The notes under the pieces are model-generated. The model was given only the letters and a program-made list of their open reading frames with translations. It made no database searches and had not been told where the DNA came from. DNA of 64,000 nucleotides from an uncultured Lachnospiraceae bacterium (GTDB taxonomy: Bacteria > Bacillota > Clostridia > Lachnospirales > Lachnospiraceae): contig CAOKWI010000002.1 in NCBI GenBank assembly GCA_948473115.1, forward strand, positions 62,001 through 126,000. The letters run 5' to 3'. The position numbers and the translations under genes were made by a program. This document shows, piece by piece, positions 17,634 to 25,886 of the stretch (its first letter is position 1; each line of letters opens with the position of its first letter).

Positions 17634-19055
17634 TCAAGATGTTTTCTCTGAAAGCTTCCGCTCAAACCGATCCTTGCGGGTATCCATGGGTACGGGCGTG
17701 GGATAATCCCCGTCAAAGCAGGCGCTGCAGTAACCACAGCCGCCGATCAGGGAATGCAGTTCCGCCACAGGCAGATACCCCAGGCTGTCCGCTCCGATGA
17801 TCCGTGCCGTTTCCTCCACATCATGATGGCAGGCGATCAGATGCTCCCGTGAATCAATATCCGTCCCGTAATAGCAGGGGTGAAGAAACGGCGGCGAGGA
17901 GATCCGCATATGGATCTCGCTGGCTCCCGCCTCCCTGAGCAGTCCCACAATGCGGCCGCTGGTGGTGCCACGCACAATGGAATCGTCCACCAGCACCAAC
18001 CTTTTTCCCCTGACACTCTCAGCGATGACTCCCAGCTTGATCTTTACCTGGTCCAGCCTTGCGTCCTGTCCGGGAGAGATAAAGGTCCTGCCAATATACT
18101 TATTTTTGATCAGCCCAATACCATAGGGAATCCCCGATTCCATACTGAATCCCAGCGCCGCGTCCAGCCCTGAATCCGGCACACCCACCACCAGGTCCGC
18201 CTGGACGGGATGCTGCCTGGCCAGGATCCTTCCCGCCCGGATCCTGGCGGCGTGGACGGAGACGCCGTCTATCACCGAATCCGGCCTGGCAAAGTAAATA
18301 TACTCAAAAATACAGAGCTTTTTGTCCCGGCTGCCGCAGTGTTCCCTGCGGGATGTGACGCCGTCAGGGCCGAACACCAGGATTTCCCCCGGCTCCAGAT
18401 CCCGTATGAACTTGGCTCCCACAGCCTCCAGGGCGCAGTTCTCGGAGGCCGCCACATACAGGCCTTCCGCGGTTTTCCCATAGCACAGGGGACGGAACCC
18501 GTAAGGATCCCTGGCGCAGATCAGCTTCTGCGCGGACATCAGCACCAGGGAATAAGCGCCCTCCAGGGTATTCATGGCAGCGCTGAGCGCATCCTCTATG
18601 GAAGGGGTTCTCAAACGCTCCCGTGTGACGATATAGGCAATGGTCTCCGTATCGCTGGTGGTATGGAAGATGGCCCCGGAGAGTTCCAGGGCGTTCCGCA
18701 GCTGTACCGCATTGCTGAGGTTCCCGTTGTGGGCCAGTGCCATCTTCCCTTTCTGGTGGTTGACTTCGATGGGCTGGCAATTGCTGCGGTTGGTTCCTCC
18801 CGTAGTGCCGTAACGGACATGACCCACCGCCATGTTCCCCCTGGGCAGGCGGGACAGGGTATCCCCGGAAAACACCTCGCTTACCAGGCCCAGATCCTTG
18901 TAGGAGGAAAACACGCCGTCATCATTGATCACAATACCGCAGCTCTCCTGCCCCCGGTGCTGCAGTGCATACAGCCCATAATAGGCCATGCCCGCCACAT
19001 CGGCGGTGCAGGGACTGATCACACCAAACACACCGCACTCTTCATGTACACTCAT
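17634..19055 (-). CDS. purF: Amidophosphoribosyltransferase
   Basis: 473 residues. The first committed step of purine synthesis: PRPP plus glutamine to phosphoribosylamine. The start ATG at 19055 (MSVHEECGVFGV) is chosen because cleavage of a short propeptide would expose the nucleophilic Cys of CGVFG; AAAGGAAA lies upstream. The glutaminase half shows YYGLYALQHRGQESCGI and VGHVRYGTTG. The PRTase half shows LVLVDDSIVRGTT (PRPP loop). The terminal GYCSACFDGDYP matches the iron-sulfur cysteine pattern of Bacillus-type PurF. It is not within a pur operon; the next gene is an ATP-grasp ligase, which is unusual. It is preceded by a strong promoter and a terminator-like leader. Confidence 0.96.
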   Translation of the reverse strand: MSVHEECGVFGVISPCTADVAGMAYYGLYALQHRGQESCGIVINDDGVFSSYKDLGLVSEVFSGDTLSRLPRGNMAVGHVRYGTTGGTNRSNCQPIEVNHQKGKMALAHNGNLSNAVQLRNALELSGAIFHTTSDTETIAYIVTRERLRTPSIEDALSAAMNTLEGAYSLVLMSAQKLICARDPYGFRPLCYGKTAEGLYVAASENCALEAVGAKFIRDLEPGEILVFGPDGVTSRREHCGSRDKKLCIFEYIYFARPDSVIDGVSVHAARIRAGRILARQHPVQADLVVGVPDSGLDAALGFSMESGIPYGIGLIKNKYIGRTFISPGQDARLDQVKIKLGVIAESVRGKRLVLVDDSIVRGTTSGRIVGLLREAGASEIHMRISSPPFLHPCYYGTDIDSREHLIACHHDVEETARIIGADSLGYLPVAELHSLIGGCGYCSACFDGDYPTPVPMDTRKDRFERKLSEKTS

Positions 19056-19100
19056 ACTCTGTTTCCTTTCCCGCTTTGCCGCGCTCCATGGATTCCAATA

Positions 19101-19139
19101 TAAAAAAGGTGTCCTTGAGTACATCACCCAAAGACACCT
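19101..19139 (-). terminator. Terminator-like hairpin in the purF leader (candidate attenuator)
   Basis: On the minus strand AAGGTGTC...GACACCTT forms an 8-bp stem, extended to about 12 bp by TTTG/CAAG, directly followed by TTTTTT. It lies about 12 to 50 nt downstream of the start predicted from the promoter at 19158-19186 and 46 bp before the purF start codon. It would stop transcription in the leader unless bypassed. Confidence 0.65.
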
Positions 19140-19157
19140 TCGTCTTCCATATCTTGC

Positions 19158-19186
19158 ATTATGCACCCCAAAAGGGGATCTGTCAA
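19158..19186 (-). promoter_or_regulatory. Promoter of purF and the ligase operon
   Basis: TTGACA (19181-19186), a 17-bp spacer and CATAAT (19158-19163) on the minus strand. The spacer contains the perfect palindrome CCCCTTTTGGGG, a possible operator between the -35 and -10 boxes. Confidence 0.75.
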
Positions 19187-19208
19187 CCTGTAACTCAGGA
19201 ACCTTCCT

Positions 19209-19318
19209 TACATCTTGTAGCCGTTCAGCCCTCTCATTCCCAACGAAGTGGGCAAGCCCCTCCTCAGCGTCTGTCCCGCATCCGATGTTGCTGCGCGGCT
19301 CACATTTTACTACATCTT
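19209..19318. mobile_element. MITE family B, shortened copy with 8-bp target duplication
   Basis: A 94-bp insert (19217-19310) is flanked by the perfect direct repeat TACATCTT (19209-19216 and 19311-19318). It begins GTAGCCGTTCAGCCCT and ends TTTTAC and matches the left half of the element at 62515-62710 over nearly its whole length. The stop codon of the chemoreceptor gene (19310-19312) straddles the junction. Confidence 0.8.
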
Positions 19319-21097
19319 AAAGAAATTCATGTCCTCATTCAGGCCATCTGAAATCTGCTTCAGCCTGGCAGCTTCCTCCGCCATCATGTTAATGGTAGCG
19401 TTGAGCTGTTCCATGGATGCTGCGGTCTCCTCGGCGGATGCCGCATTCTCCTCTGAAATGGCGGACAGGTTCGAGATGACATCGATCACGGTGGATCTGG
19501 AGCTGTCAGCAGAATCCGCGCTGACACGGATCTCCTCCGTTCCCCTCCTGGAGACATCAATACCGTTGCTCACATCATTGAACTTGCTCTTTGTATCCTC
19601 CAGCTTCTCCTGCTGCTCATGCATCAGGACTTCCGCATTCTGCATTTCATCAACAGTCCTCTGTGCTTCATCCTGCAATGTGGTGATAATGCCCTGGATT
19701 TCCACGGCTGCATCATTGGACTGCACGGAAAGCTTCTGGATCTCTGTTGCCACCACTGCAAATCCCTTTCCTGCCTCTCCCGCTCTCGCCGCCTCAATGG
19801 AAGCGTTCAGGGACAGCAGGCTGGTCTGGGAGGCAATGGAAGTGATCAAATCCGTGGCGGCGCCGATCTTCTGCACGGACTCATTGGTCAGCTGTATCTG
19901 CTGTGCAATGCTGTTCAGCGCTGCAACCGTCTTGTCATTGGAATCGCTCAGCTCATGCATGGTCTGCAGGGAAGCGGATCCTGCATTACTCATGGAAACG
20001 GATACCGAGGTCTGCCTGCCCACGCACTCCACAATGCTTTCAATCTGGTTGCCCATGTCCACAATCTGGCCGGATGCGTGTTCGATTTCCTCCGCCTGGG
20101 ACACGGCGCCCCTGGAGATTTCATCCACCGCTCGGCTGATCTCGTCCGTGGCATTGCTGCACTGGCTCGCCATTTCATCCATGGACTGCCCCGCCTCATT
20201 CAGCTTGCCGGAGGACTCCAGCAGATTGCCCACAATATCCCGCAGCTTTGCGATCAGGCCATTCAACGCATCCCCCATGGCTCCCAGTTCATCGTTTCGC
20301 TTTAGTATAGAAGCCTCCACCTTGGTGCTGAGGTTTCCTGTGGCCAGACTCTCCAGCCCCGTCTTTGTCCTGATCAGGCAGTTGGCGATCCTGTTTGCCA
20401 GAAGATAGCCTACACCGACAAAGATCACACTCATGACAACAGCCAGCACAATGATGGATGATACCTTCGAATTGATAAATCCATCGATCTCTGCCCTGGG
20501 CTGTCCCGCGAACACAATACCCACAATGGATCCGTCAGGATTCTTCAAAGGCACATAACACGCCGCATAATCCGCGTTATTAATCGTAATATGGGTAGTC
20601 TCATAGACTTCCCCCCTCTGTACGGTCGCCCACACCGCATCGGATACATTCGTACCCACGATCCGCTGGCCTGAGGCGTCCGTCAGCGTCGTCATCACAC
20701 GGGTAGGACCGAAGCATACCGTGACCGCTGCGTCGGAATCACTGACATAATTGTCCAGTTCCGCCATTTCTGCCGTCAGGTCCGTTTCCCCCTTATAGAA
20801 AACGTCACCCTCCACACGATAATCGCCGTCCATATTGCTGTAACCAGCCATGGTAGCCGTTGCCAGCATCTTCAAGCCGCTCAGGGCCTCCGATTCCAGT
20901 CCGCTGATCAGGCTGGAGCGCGCAAATACTGTCAGGCCGACGGCAATAACCAATGCGGGAATAACTGTCTGCAGTACCAGCTGCATCTTGATCCCTGATT
21001 TTTTCCTGGCTTTCTGGCCTGCCGGTTCCGGTGAAGATGCAGGCGTTACGGTTGTCTTGGACATTTCGGTTGTTACATTCGTTTCTTGCATTTCCAT
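19310..21097 (-). CDS. Methyl-accepting chemotaxis protein
   Basis: 595 residues. After a 35-residue cytosolic N-terminus comes a membrane helix (about 37-60), an extracellular single Cache-type sensor (about 60-210), a second helix ([20 protein letters not shown]), a HAMP linker and a long coiled-coil signalling domain. The hairpin tip contains [29 protein letters not shown]. It should relay ligand occupancy to CheA/CheW. The N-terminal extension rich in Thr, Ser and Pro is unusual for the family. The RBS GGGAGG is ten bases upstream. The natural stop codon has been replaced at a MITE junction (TAG instead of TAA) without changing the product. Confidence 0.93.
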   Translation of the reverse strand: MEMQETNVTTEMSKTTVTPASSPEPAGQKARKKSGIKMQLVLQTVIPALVIAVGLTVFARSSLISGLESEALSGLKMLATATMAGYSNMDGDYRVEGDVFYKGETDLTAEMAELDNYVSDSDAAVTVCFGPTRVMTTLTDASGQRIVGTNVSDAVWATVQRGEVYETTHITINNADYAACYVPLKNPDGSIVGIVFAGQPRAEIDGFINSKVSSIIVLAVVMSVIFVGVGYLLANRIANCLIRTKTGLESLATGNLSTKVEASILKRNDELGAMGDALNGLIAKLRDIVGNLLESSGKLNEAGQSMDEMASQCSNATDEISRAVDEISRGAVSQAEEIEHASGQIVDMGNQIESIVECVGRQTSVSVSMSNAGSASLQTMHELSDSNDKTVAALNSIAQQIQLTNESVQKIGAATDLITSIASQTSLLSLNASIEAARAGEAGKGFAVVATEIQKLSVQSNDAAVEIQGIITTLQDEAQRTVDEMQNAEVLMHEQQEKLEDTKSKFNDVSNGIDVSRRGTEEIRVSADSADSSRSTVIDVISNLSAISEENAASAEETAASMEQLNATINMMAEEAARLKQISDGLNEDMNFFKM

Positions 21098-21138
21098 CTT
21101 GCGAATTCCTCCCTGGTGTATAATAAATTTGTCTGCGC

Positions 21139-21975
21139 CTATTTTACCCCTTCCACGCAGTTATTCATAAGCATGGCGATTGTCATGGGACCCACACCGC
21201 CCGGAACAGGGGTGATCGCTGAAGTATGTGGAGCCACATCCTCAAAGTCCACATCGCCGCAAAGCTTATTGTTTTCATTTCGATGGATCCCGACATCAAT
21301 AACCACAGCGCCTTCCTTGACATATCCCGCATCCACAAACTTTGGTTTTCCTATTGCCACCACCAGGATATCCGCGCGCTTCGTAATCTCTTTCAAATTT
21401 TTCGTGCGGGAATGACATACCGTGACAGTGCCGTTTTCCCGGAGCAGAAGCATTGCCATCGGTTTCCCCACAATGTTGCTTCTGCCAAGCACGACACATT
21501 CCTTTCCTTCAATCTCAATACCTGAACGTTTTAAAAGCTGGATTACTCCCGCAGGGGTACAGGACACATAGCCGGGCCGGCCAATGCTCAGGTTCCCCAC
21601 ATTCACGGGGTGGAAGCCGTCCACATCCTTGGCAGGGTCAATGGCCAGAAGAATCTTCTCTTCATTGATGTGTCCGGGCAGGGGCAGCTGCACCAGAATA
21701 CCGCTCACTTCCTCCTTTGCATTCAGTTCACCGATCAGTCCCAGAAGCTCTTCCTCCGTGGTCTCCTCCGGCAGTTCATATGCCAGGGACTGAATGCCTA
21801 TGTACGCGCATGCCTTTTTCTTATTATTGACATAAACGCTGGAAGCCGGGTCACTGCCCACCTGTATGACTGCCATACAGATTTCTTCCCCCTGTGCCTT
21901 CCTCTTTTCGACTTTTTCCTTCAATTCATCCTTGATCTGCTGTGATATTGCTTTTCCGTCAATCAGCTGGTACAT
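21139..21975 (-). CDS. folD: Bifunctional methylenetetrahydrofolate dehydrogenase/cyclohydrolase
   Basis: 278 residues, normal length. It shows the substrate motif [17 protein letters not shown] with the catalytic Lys, [18 protein letters not shown] and the cofactor site [17 protein letters not shown], ending [11 protein letters not shown]. It interconverts 5,10-methylene-THF and 10-formyl-THF, supplying one-carbon units for purine synthesis, which fits the proximity of purF. AGGAGGAG precedes the start. It has its own promoter. Confidence 0.97.
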   Translation of the reverse strand: MYQLIDGKAISQQIKDELKEKVEKRKAQGEEICMAVIQVGSDPASSVYVNNKKKACAYIGIQSLAYELPEETTEEELLGLIGELNAKEEVSGILVQLPLPGHINEEKILLAIDPAKDVDGFHPVNVGNLSIGRPGYVSCTPAGVIQLLKRSGIEIEGKECVVLGRSNIVGKPMAMLLLRENGTVTVCHSRTKNLKEITKRADILVVAIGKPKFVDAGYVKEGAVVIDVGIHRNENNKLCGDVDFEDVAPHTSAITPVPGGVGPMTIAMLMNNCVEGVK

Positions 21976-22022
21976 TGGGATTCTCCTCCTGGATTTTGGT
22001 AACCGCAGATTTCTCTATTTTC

Positions 22023-22051
22023 ATATTAGCGAATTTCTCAGGAATTTGCAA
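22023..22051 (-). promoter_or_regulatory. Promoter of folD
   Basis: TTGCAA (22046-22051), a 17-bp spacer and TAATAT (22023-22028) on the minus strand, 48 bp upstream of the folD start. Confidence 0.6.
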
Positions 22052-22207
22052 CAAAAATTATATGATTCGACCGGTATTTGTAACAAATCGTTACTTTTCA
22101 CACTCTCGCCACCGAAGACGTTTTCACGCATCTTTTGCGTGGCAGACCCAGGAAATGACAATCATGGCATTGACTGCCTTGCGCGAAACCACCGTTTTGC
22201 GGTAAGA

Positions 22208-23731
22208 TCAATACACGTACACATGCCGTCCGGTGATCTCCTCATAACACTCCAGTATGGCATCCAGGGGAACACACCAATACCTGGTGGGATCCGTGGA
22301 GTAAGCGTAAGCCATGGAAATCAGGTTACCGTGCCCGTCCAGTATTGCGGAACCTGAGTCCCCGTGTTCCAGTTCCACCGTCACTTCCGTGTGATCCTTC
22401 CCGTCGTACCATTCAAAAATCTGCTTGACCTTGATCAGGTTTCCAGTGGTTACATGCAGGATACCGCCCTCTCTGTCCACCCTCTCCAGTCCCAGTTCCA
22501 ATGACTGGTCGTCCAGCCGGTTCCAATAGGACTTATCAATATGTATCGTCATCAGCCGGTTCTGAAGTTCCTGTGGGATATCCTCCCTCCTCACAGTAAC
22601 CACACCCACATCATATCCCTCACTGCTGCCCAGGTGCTCACCGCTCACCCTGGTGCCATCGTAAAAGAATACATCCCAGTCATCGTACTTTTCCGCCACG
22701 TGCCGGTTGCTGCAGATATAGACCGTGTCCTCCGTGATCTCCATGATGTAGCCGGAGCCCGCGCTGTATCCGTTGTCCTTCTCATGGTACAGCTGCACCA
22801 GTGCGGGACGCATATATTCCAGGGCAGCCTCCAGGTCATCGTCCCTCATCACGCCGGCATCATAGAGGTTCGGCGCGCCCAGGATCACATCCTCCCAGCG
22901 GTTAATCCGCCGTTCCCCGATCATCTCCTGAAGCTCCCGGGGAGATGCCACCGTAACCGTAGCCTGTTTCTCCGTCACCAGGCCGCAGCCGTCCTCCACA
23001 CTGTAACTAAGTTCATAGACCCCTTCTCTGCCCAAATGGATCTCTGAATCGTCTATCATGATGCTGGCCGTCAGATCGCCGTCCGCTTTGTCAGCCGCCG
23101 TCACGCTTTCCAGGAAATCCGGCTCACTGCCGGGAGTCACATAGAAGTCCCTGACCCCCTCAATCTCCGGAGGGATGTCCACAAATACCGTAAGCATGAT
23201 CCTGGCCTGGTTGCCCGAAGAGTCCTCCGCGCCGACCTCCAGCGCATATTGCCCCGGCTCTTCAAAGGTTATGGTGTCCTTTTTTAACCCGTCCTGGACA
23301 AAATACGCCTCTGTCTCGCGGTCCTTGTCCACAATTTCTGCCACCGCATCCCCGGGCAGGCTTTCCACACCTGCGGCAAGGTACACTGGCCCTTCCTTTT
23401 CCCGAATCTCCGGCGGCGTGGTATCCTCAATGACAATTGTATAGACAAAGGCATCCCTGCCATGATAAAGCACTGCTTCGTAGACACCGGCATGTTTGCG
23501 ATCCACCTCGGACAGGTCAAGCTGCGCCAGCCCGCGGGACCATTCGGTGCCTGAAATATAATCCTCCGTGTCATTGCTGACCCGCTCACCCAGCTCATAA
23601 GTGGCAGTACTGAAAACAGGCACAACCCGGTATATTTTCCAGTAAAAGATCACTGCCGCCAGCGCGATCAGCACAGCCAGGATCACAGCTATAAGGAACC
23701 CCAACCCCTTTGTATGTTTCTTCGTCTTCAT
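22208..23731 (-). CDS. Membrane-anchored trypsin-like serine protease with Ig-like/DUF5011-type domains
   Basis: 507 residues. One N-terminal helix (GFLIAVILAVLIALAAVIFYW) anchors an extracellular part. About residues 45-265 contain repeated beta-sandwich segments with the DTTPPEI and DIPPEIEG starts typical of DUF5011/HYR-like domains. The C-terminal 220 residues are a trypsin-fold protease: His in CSNRHVAEKY, Asp in GYDVGVVTV and Ser in EHGDSGSAILDGHG. The full triad is therefore visible. It lacks a PDZ domain, unlike HtrA. AAGGGG lies just before the ATG. A surface role in processing proteins or wall-linked substrates is inferred. Confidence 0.85.
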   Translation of the reverse strand: MKTKKHTKGLGFLIAVILAVLIALAAVIFYWKIYRVVPVFSTATYELGERVSNDTEDYISGTEWSRGLAQLDLSEVDRKHAGVYEAVLYHGRDAFVYTIVIEDTTPPEIREKEGPVYLAAGVESLPGDAVAEIVDKDRETEAYFVQDGLKKDTITFEEPGQYALEVGAEDSSGNQARIMLTVFVDIPPEIEGVRDFYVTPGSEPDFLESVTAADKADGDLTASIMIDDSEIHLGREGVYELSYSVEDGCGLVTEKQATVTVASPRELQEMIGERRINRWEDVILGAPNLYDAGVMRDDDLEAALEYMRPALVQLYHEKDNGYSAGSGYIMEITEDTVYICSNRHVAEKYDDWDVFFYDGTRVSGEHLGSSEGYDVGVVTVRREDIPQELQNRLMTIHIDKSYWNRLDDQSLELGLERVDREGGILHVTTGNLIKVKQIFEWYDGKDHTEVTVELEHGDSGSAILDGHGNLISMAYAYSTDPTRYWCVPLDAILECYEEITGRHVYVY

Positions 23732-23771
23732 TTCCCCTTATGAAACCCCTCCAAAACGATACCTTAGGTAA

Positions 23772-24005
23772 TCATTATACCATGATTCCTTCGCAATCAC
23801 GGTATGGATGGCCATCCGGCCGCTGATTGCCCTGAATAAGGTCATTATACCATGATTTCTTCGCAATCACGGTATGGATGGCCATACGGCCGCTGATTGC
23901 CTTGAATAAGGTCATTATACCATGATTCCTTCGCAATCACGGTATGGATGGCCATCCGGCCGCTGATTGCCTTGAATAAGGTCATTATACCATGATTCCG
24001 GTATG
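23772..24005. repeat. 70-bp tandem repeat (family E), 3.3 copies
   Basis: Units start at 23772, 23842, 23912 and 23982 (last one partial) and differ by only a few bases. Each contains a hairpin with arms ATACCATGATT/AATCACGGTAT and a second one with GGCC/GGCC. A single unit occurs at 45334-45403. The region lies upstream of the protease gene, and no coding potential was seen between 23732 and 24044. Confidence 0.9.
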
Positions 24006-24043
24006 ATTAACAGCCTTGTTTTTTAGCGTCCCGGTTCCAAACC

Positions 24044-24235
24044 TTAGCCTTCCTCGGTCACAATCACATTTTTCAGCTCCGTCCTGCCATCCACAGGGTT
24101 GTTCCTGCACATGACCGCCTCAAGCTGTCCAAGTCCCGCCAGCGGGGATAGAAAACTCCCTGTCAGCTGACATCGGCAGCAGAACGGAATTTTCCGGATA
24201 GACAGCGCCTGGCATTTGTCTTTCTTTCCAGCCAT
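24044..24235 (-). CDS. Small Cys-containing protein downstream of ABC exporter
   Basis: A 63-residue reading frame (starting MAGKKDKCQAL) with a near-ideal RBS (AGGAGG, five bases before ATG), 25 bp after the stop codon of the ABC gene. It has a CxxxxxxxxxFCCRC cluster and one later Cys, suggesting metal binding, but no family was recognised. It may be a real small gene in the ABC operon or a chance frame; the RBS and position favour the former. Confidence 0.4.
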   Translation of the reverse strand: MAGKKDKCQALSIRKIPFCCRCQLTGSFLSPLAGLGQLEAVMCRNNPVDGRTELKNVIVTEEG

Positions 24236-24260
24236 CCTGGCCTCCTCATTTTCCCCCGCG

Positions 24261-25886
24261 CTATCCGATGGTTATCAGCCTTCCCTGCTGCATTTTCTCA
24301 TGTATCCTGTGGGAGATGGAAATCACGGTCCTGCCCTCCGACGCCTTTTTCAGCACCTCCAGCACCCTGGCCTCGGTGACGCTGTCCAGGTTGGCGGTGA
24401 TCTCATCCAGCAGCATGATCTTGGGTTTTGCCACCACCGCCCTGGCTATGGACAAAAGCTGTAATTCCCCCTGGGAAAAATCAGCCTGTTCCATGGGCGT
24501 GTCATAGCCCTTGGGCAGCGCCAGGATCTTTTCATGCAGTCCCACCATCCTGACAGCCTCTTTCACGGTCTCCCTGTCAAAGGCAGGGTCAAACAGGGTC
24601 ACCTGATCCTCCACCGTTCCCATGCAGGAATGAAACTGCTGCTCCACATATCCCAGGAAATAGCGGCGCTTCGCTCCCGAGATATGCCCGGCCTCCACCC
24701 CGCCTATGGTGACGGATCCCTCCTGGGGCTCATAGAGACCCAGAAGGAGCCGGAATACGGTGCTCTTGCCCGCGCCGGTCCTTCCCACCAGGGTCACATT
24801 CTCCCCTTCTTTTACCGTAAAGCTCAGATGATCCAGCACCTGATGCTCCGGAGCGTAGGAAAAGCTTACCCCCTCAAACCTTACATCCGTGCCCCGGGTC
24901 TCCTCTTCCTCATAGGATACGGCTTCCTCTTCCTCCAGGAACTCGTCGATCCTTTTGATACCGGCAATCGCCGTCTGGATATTCTGGATCTCCATGCCGA
25001 TGCTCTCTATGGGATTGAATACCTTGCCCACATAGGCGATGATGGCCACCGCGCTTCCCACCGTGATACCAAAGAACTGCTGCATGGCATCCCCCATGGA
25101 GGAACACACCATCATCACCGCAATAATGCAGGAGCTGATGCATACCACAATGGGGGAATAGATGGAGTTGTAAAAATTGGTGGTTTCCAGCGCCCGATAG
25201 CTTTCCTCGATATAGACATCATATTTTTCCTCCATGTATTTCTGGATGGAAAGGGTCCGGATACTCCTCATATTGCGGATGGTCTCCGGCACATGGTTGT
25301 TGACCTTTCCGATGGCAGCCCTGTTGGCCATCTGGGCTTTCAGCATCCGCTTCTGGATATGGCGTGTCATGGCAAACAGGCAGGGCATCACACACAGGAG
25401 CAGAAGCCCCAGCCCCAGACTCTTATAGAAGATCACCACCAGGATACCCACCACCTTACAGGCATTGGCAAACATGCCCACAATACCATTTGAAAAGAGG
25501 GTGTCCACCGCATCCACATCATTGACGAAGCGGGAAGTGATCTTGCCGGATTCCACTTTCGTAAAATAACCCGCCTGCATTCTGGAAAGCTTCCTGCACA
25601 TCTCACTGCGCACGCTGTGGGTCAGCTTCTGTCCCATCACTGTCAGCATCACATTCTGCAGGGATTCCAGAAGGTTTGAGACCGCCAGCATACCCAGATA
25701 GGCAAACGCAATACTCAAAGCCGCCATCTCTCCCCCTGTCAGACGGTTCACCACACTTTCCAGGATCAAGGGCGGTATCAGCGTCATGACCACGGATACT
25801 ACGATCACCAGCAGCGTCACAGCCACCGTCTTACGGGATCTCTTCACCAGTTTCCATAAAATAGCGATCATATTATTATTATGCAT
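24261..25886 (-). CDS. Heterodimeric ABC exporter subunit, catalytic Glu present
   Basis: 541 residues from ATG at 25886 (MHNNNMIAIL), which overlaps the upstream ABC gene by 8 bp and has GGAGGTG just before it. The longer in-frame reading has no RBS. Six membrane helices are followed by an ATPase domain with Walker A GRTGAGKST, Walker B IMLLDE and switch His in SISHRIHE. Its signature motif is degenerate (FSQGELQ instead of LSGGQ). The partner has the opposite pattern, as in heterodimeric exporters of the TM287/288 type. The substrate is unknown. Confidence 0.9.
   Translation of the reverse strand: MHNNNMIAILWKLVKRSRKTVAVTLLVIVVSVVMTLIPPLILESVVNRLTGGEMAALSIAFAYLGMLAVSNLLESLQNVMLTVMGQKLTHSVRSEMCRKLSRMQAGYFTKVESGKITSRFVNDVDAVDTLFSNGIVGMFANACKVVGILVVIFYKSLGLGLLLLCVMPCLFAMTRHIQKRMLKAQMANRAAIGKVNNHVPETIRNMRSIRTLSIQKYMEEKYDVYIEESYRALETTNFYNSIYSPIVVCISSCIIAVMMVCSSMGDAMQQFFGITVGSAVAIIAYVGKVFNPIESIGMEIQNIQTAIAGIKRIDEFLEEEEAVSYEEEETRGTDVRFEGVSFSYAPEHQVLDHLSFTVKEGENVTLVGRTGAGKSTVFRLLLGLYEPQEGSVTIGGVEAGHISGAKRRYFLGYVEQQFHSCMGTVEDQVTLFDPAFDRETVKEAVRMVGLHEKILALPKGYDTPMEQADFSQGELQLLSIARAVVAKPKIMLLDEITANLDSVTEARVLEVLKKASEGRTVISISHRIHEKMQQGRLITIG

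Noticed and set aside
23772-24005. CRISPR-like appearance of regularly spaced repeats
   Set aside because: The whole 70-bp unit is conserved with no variable spacers and no cas genes nearby.
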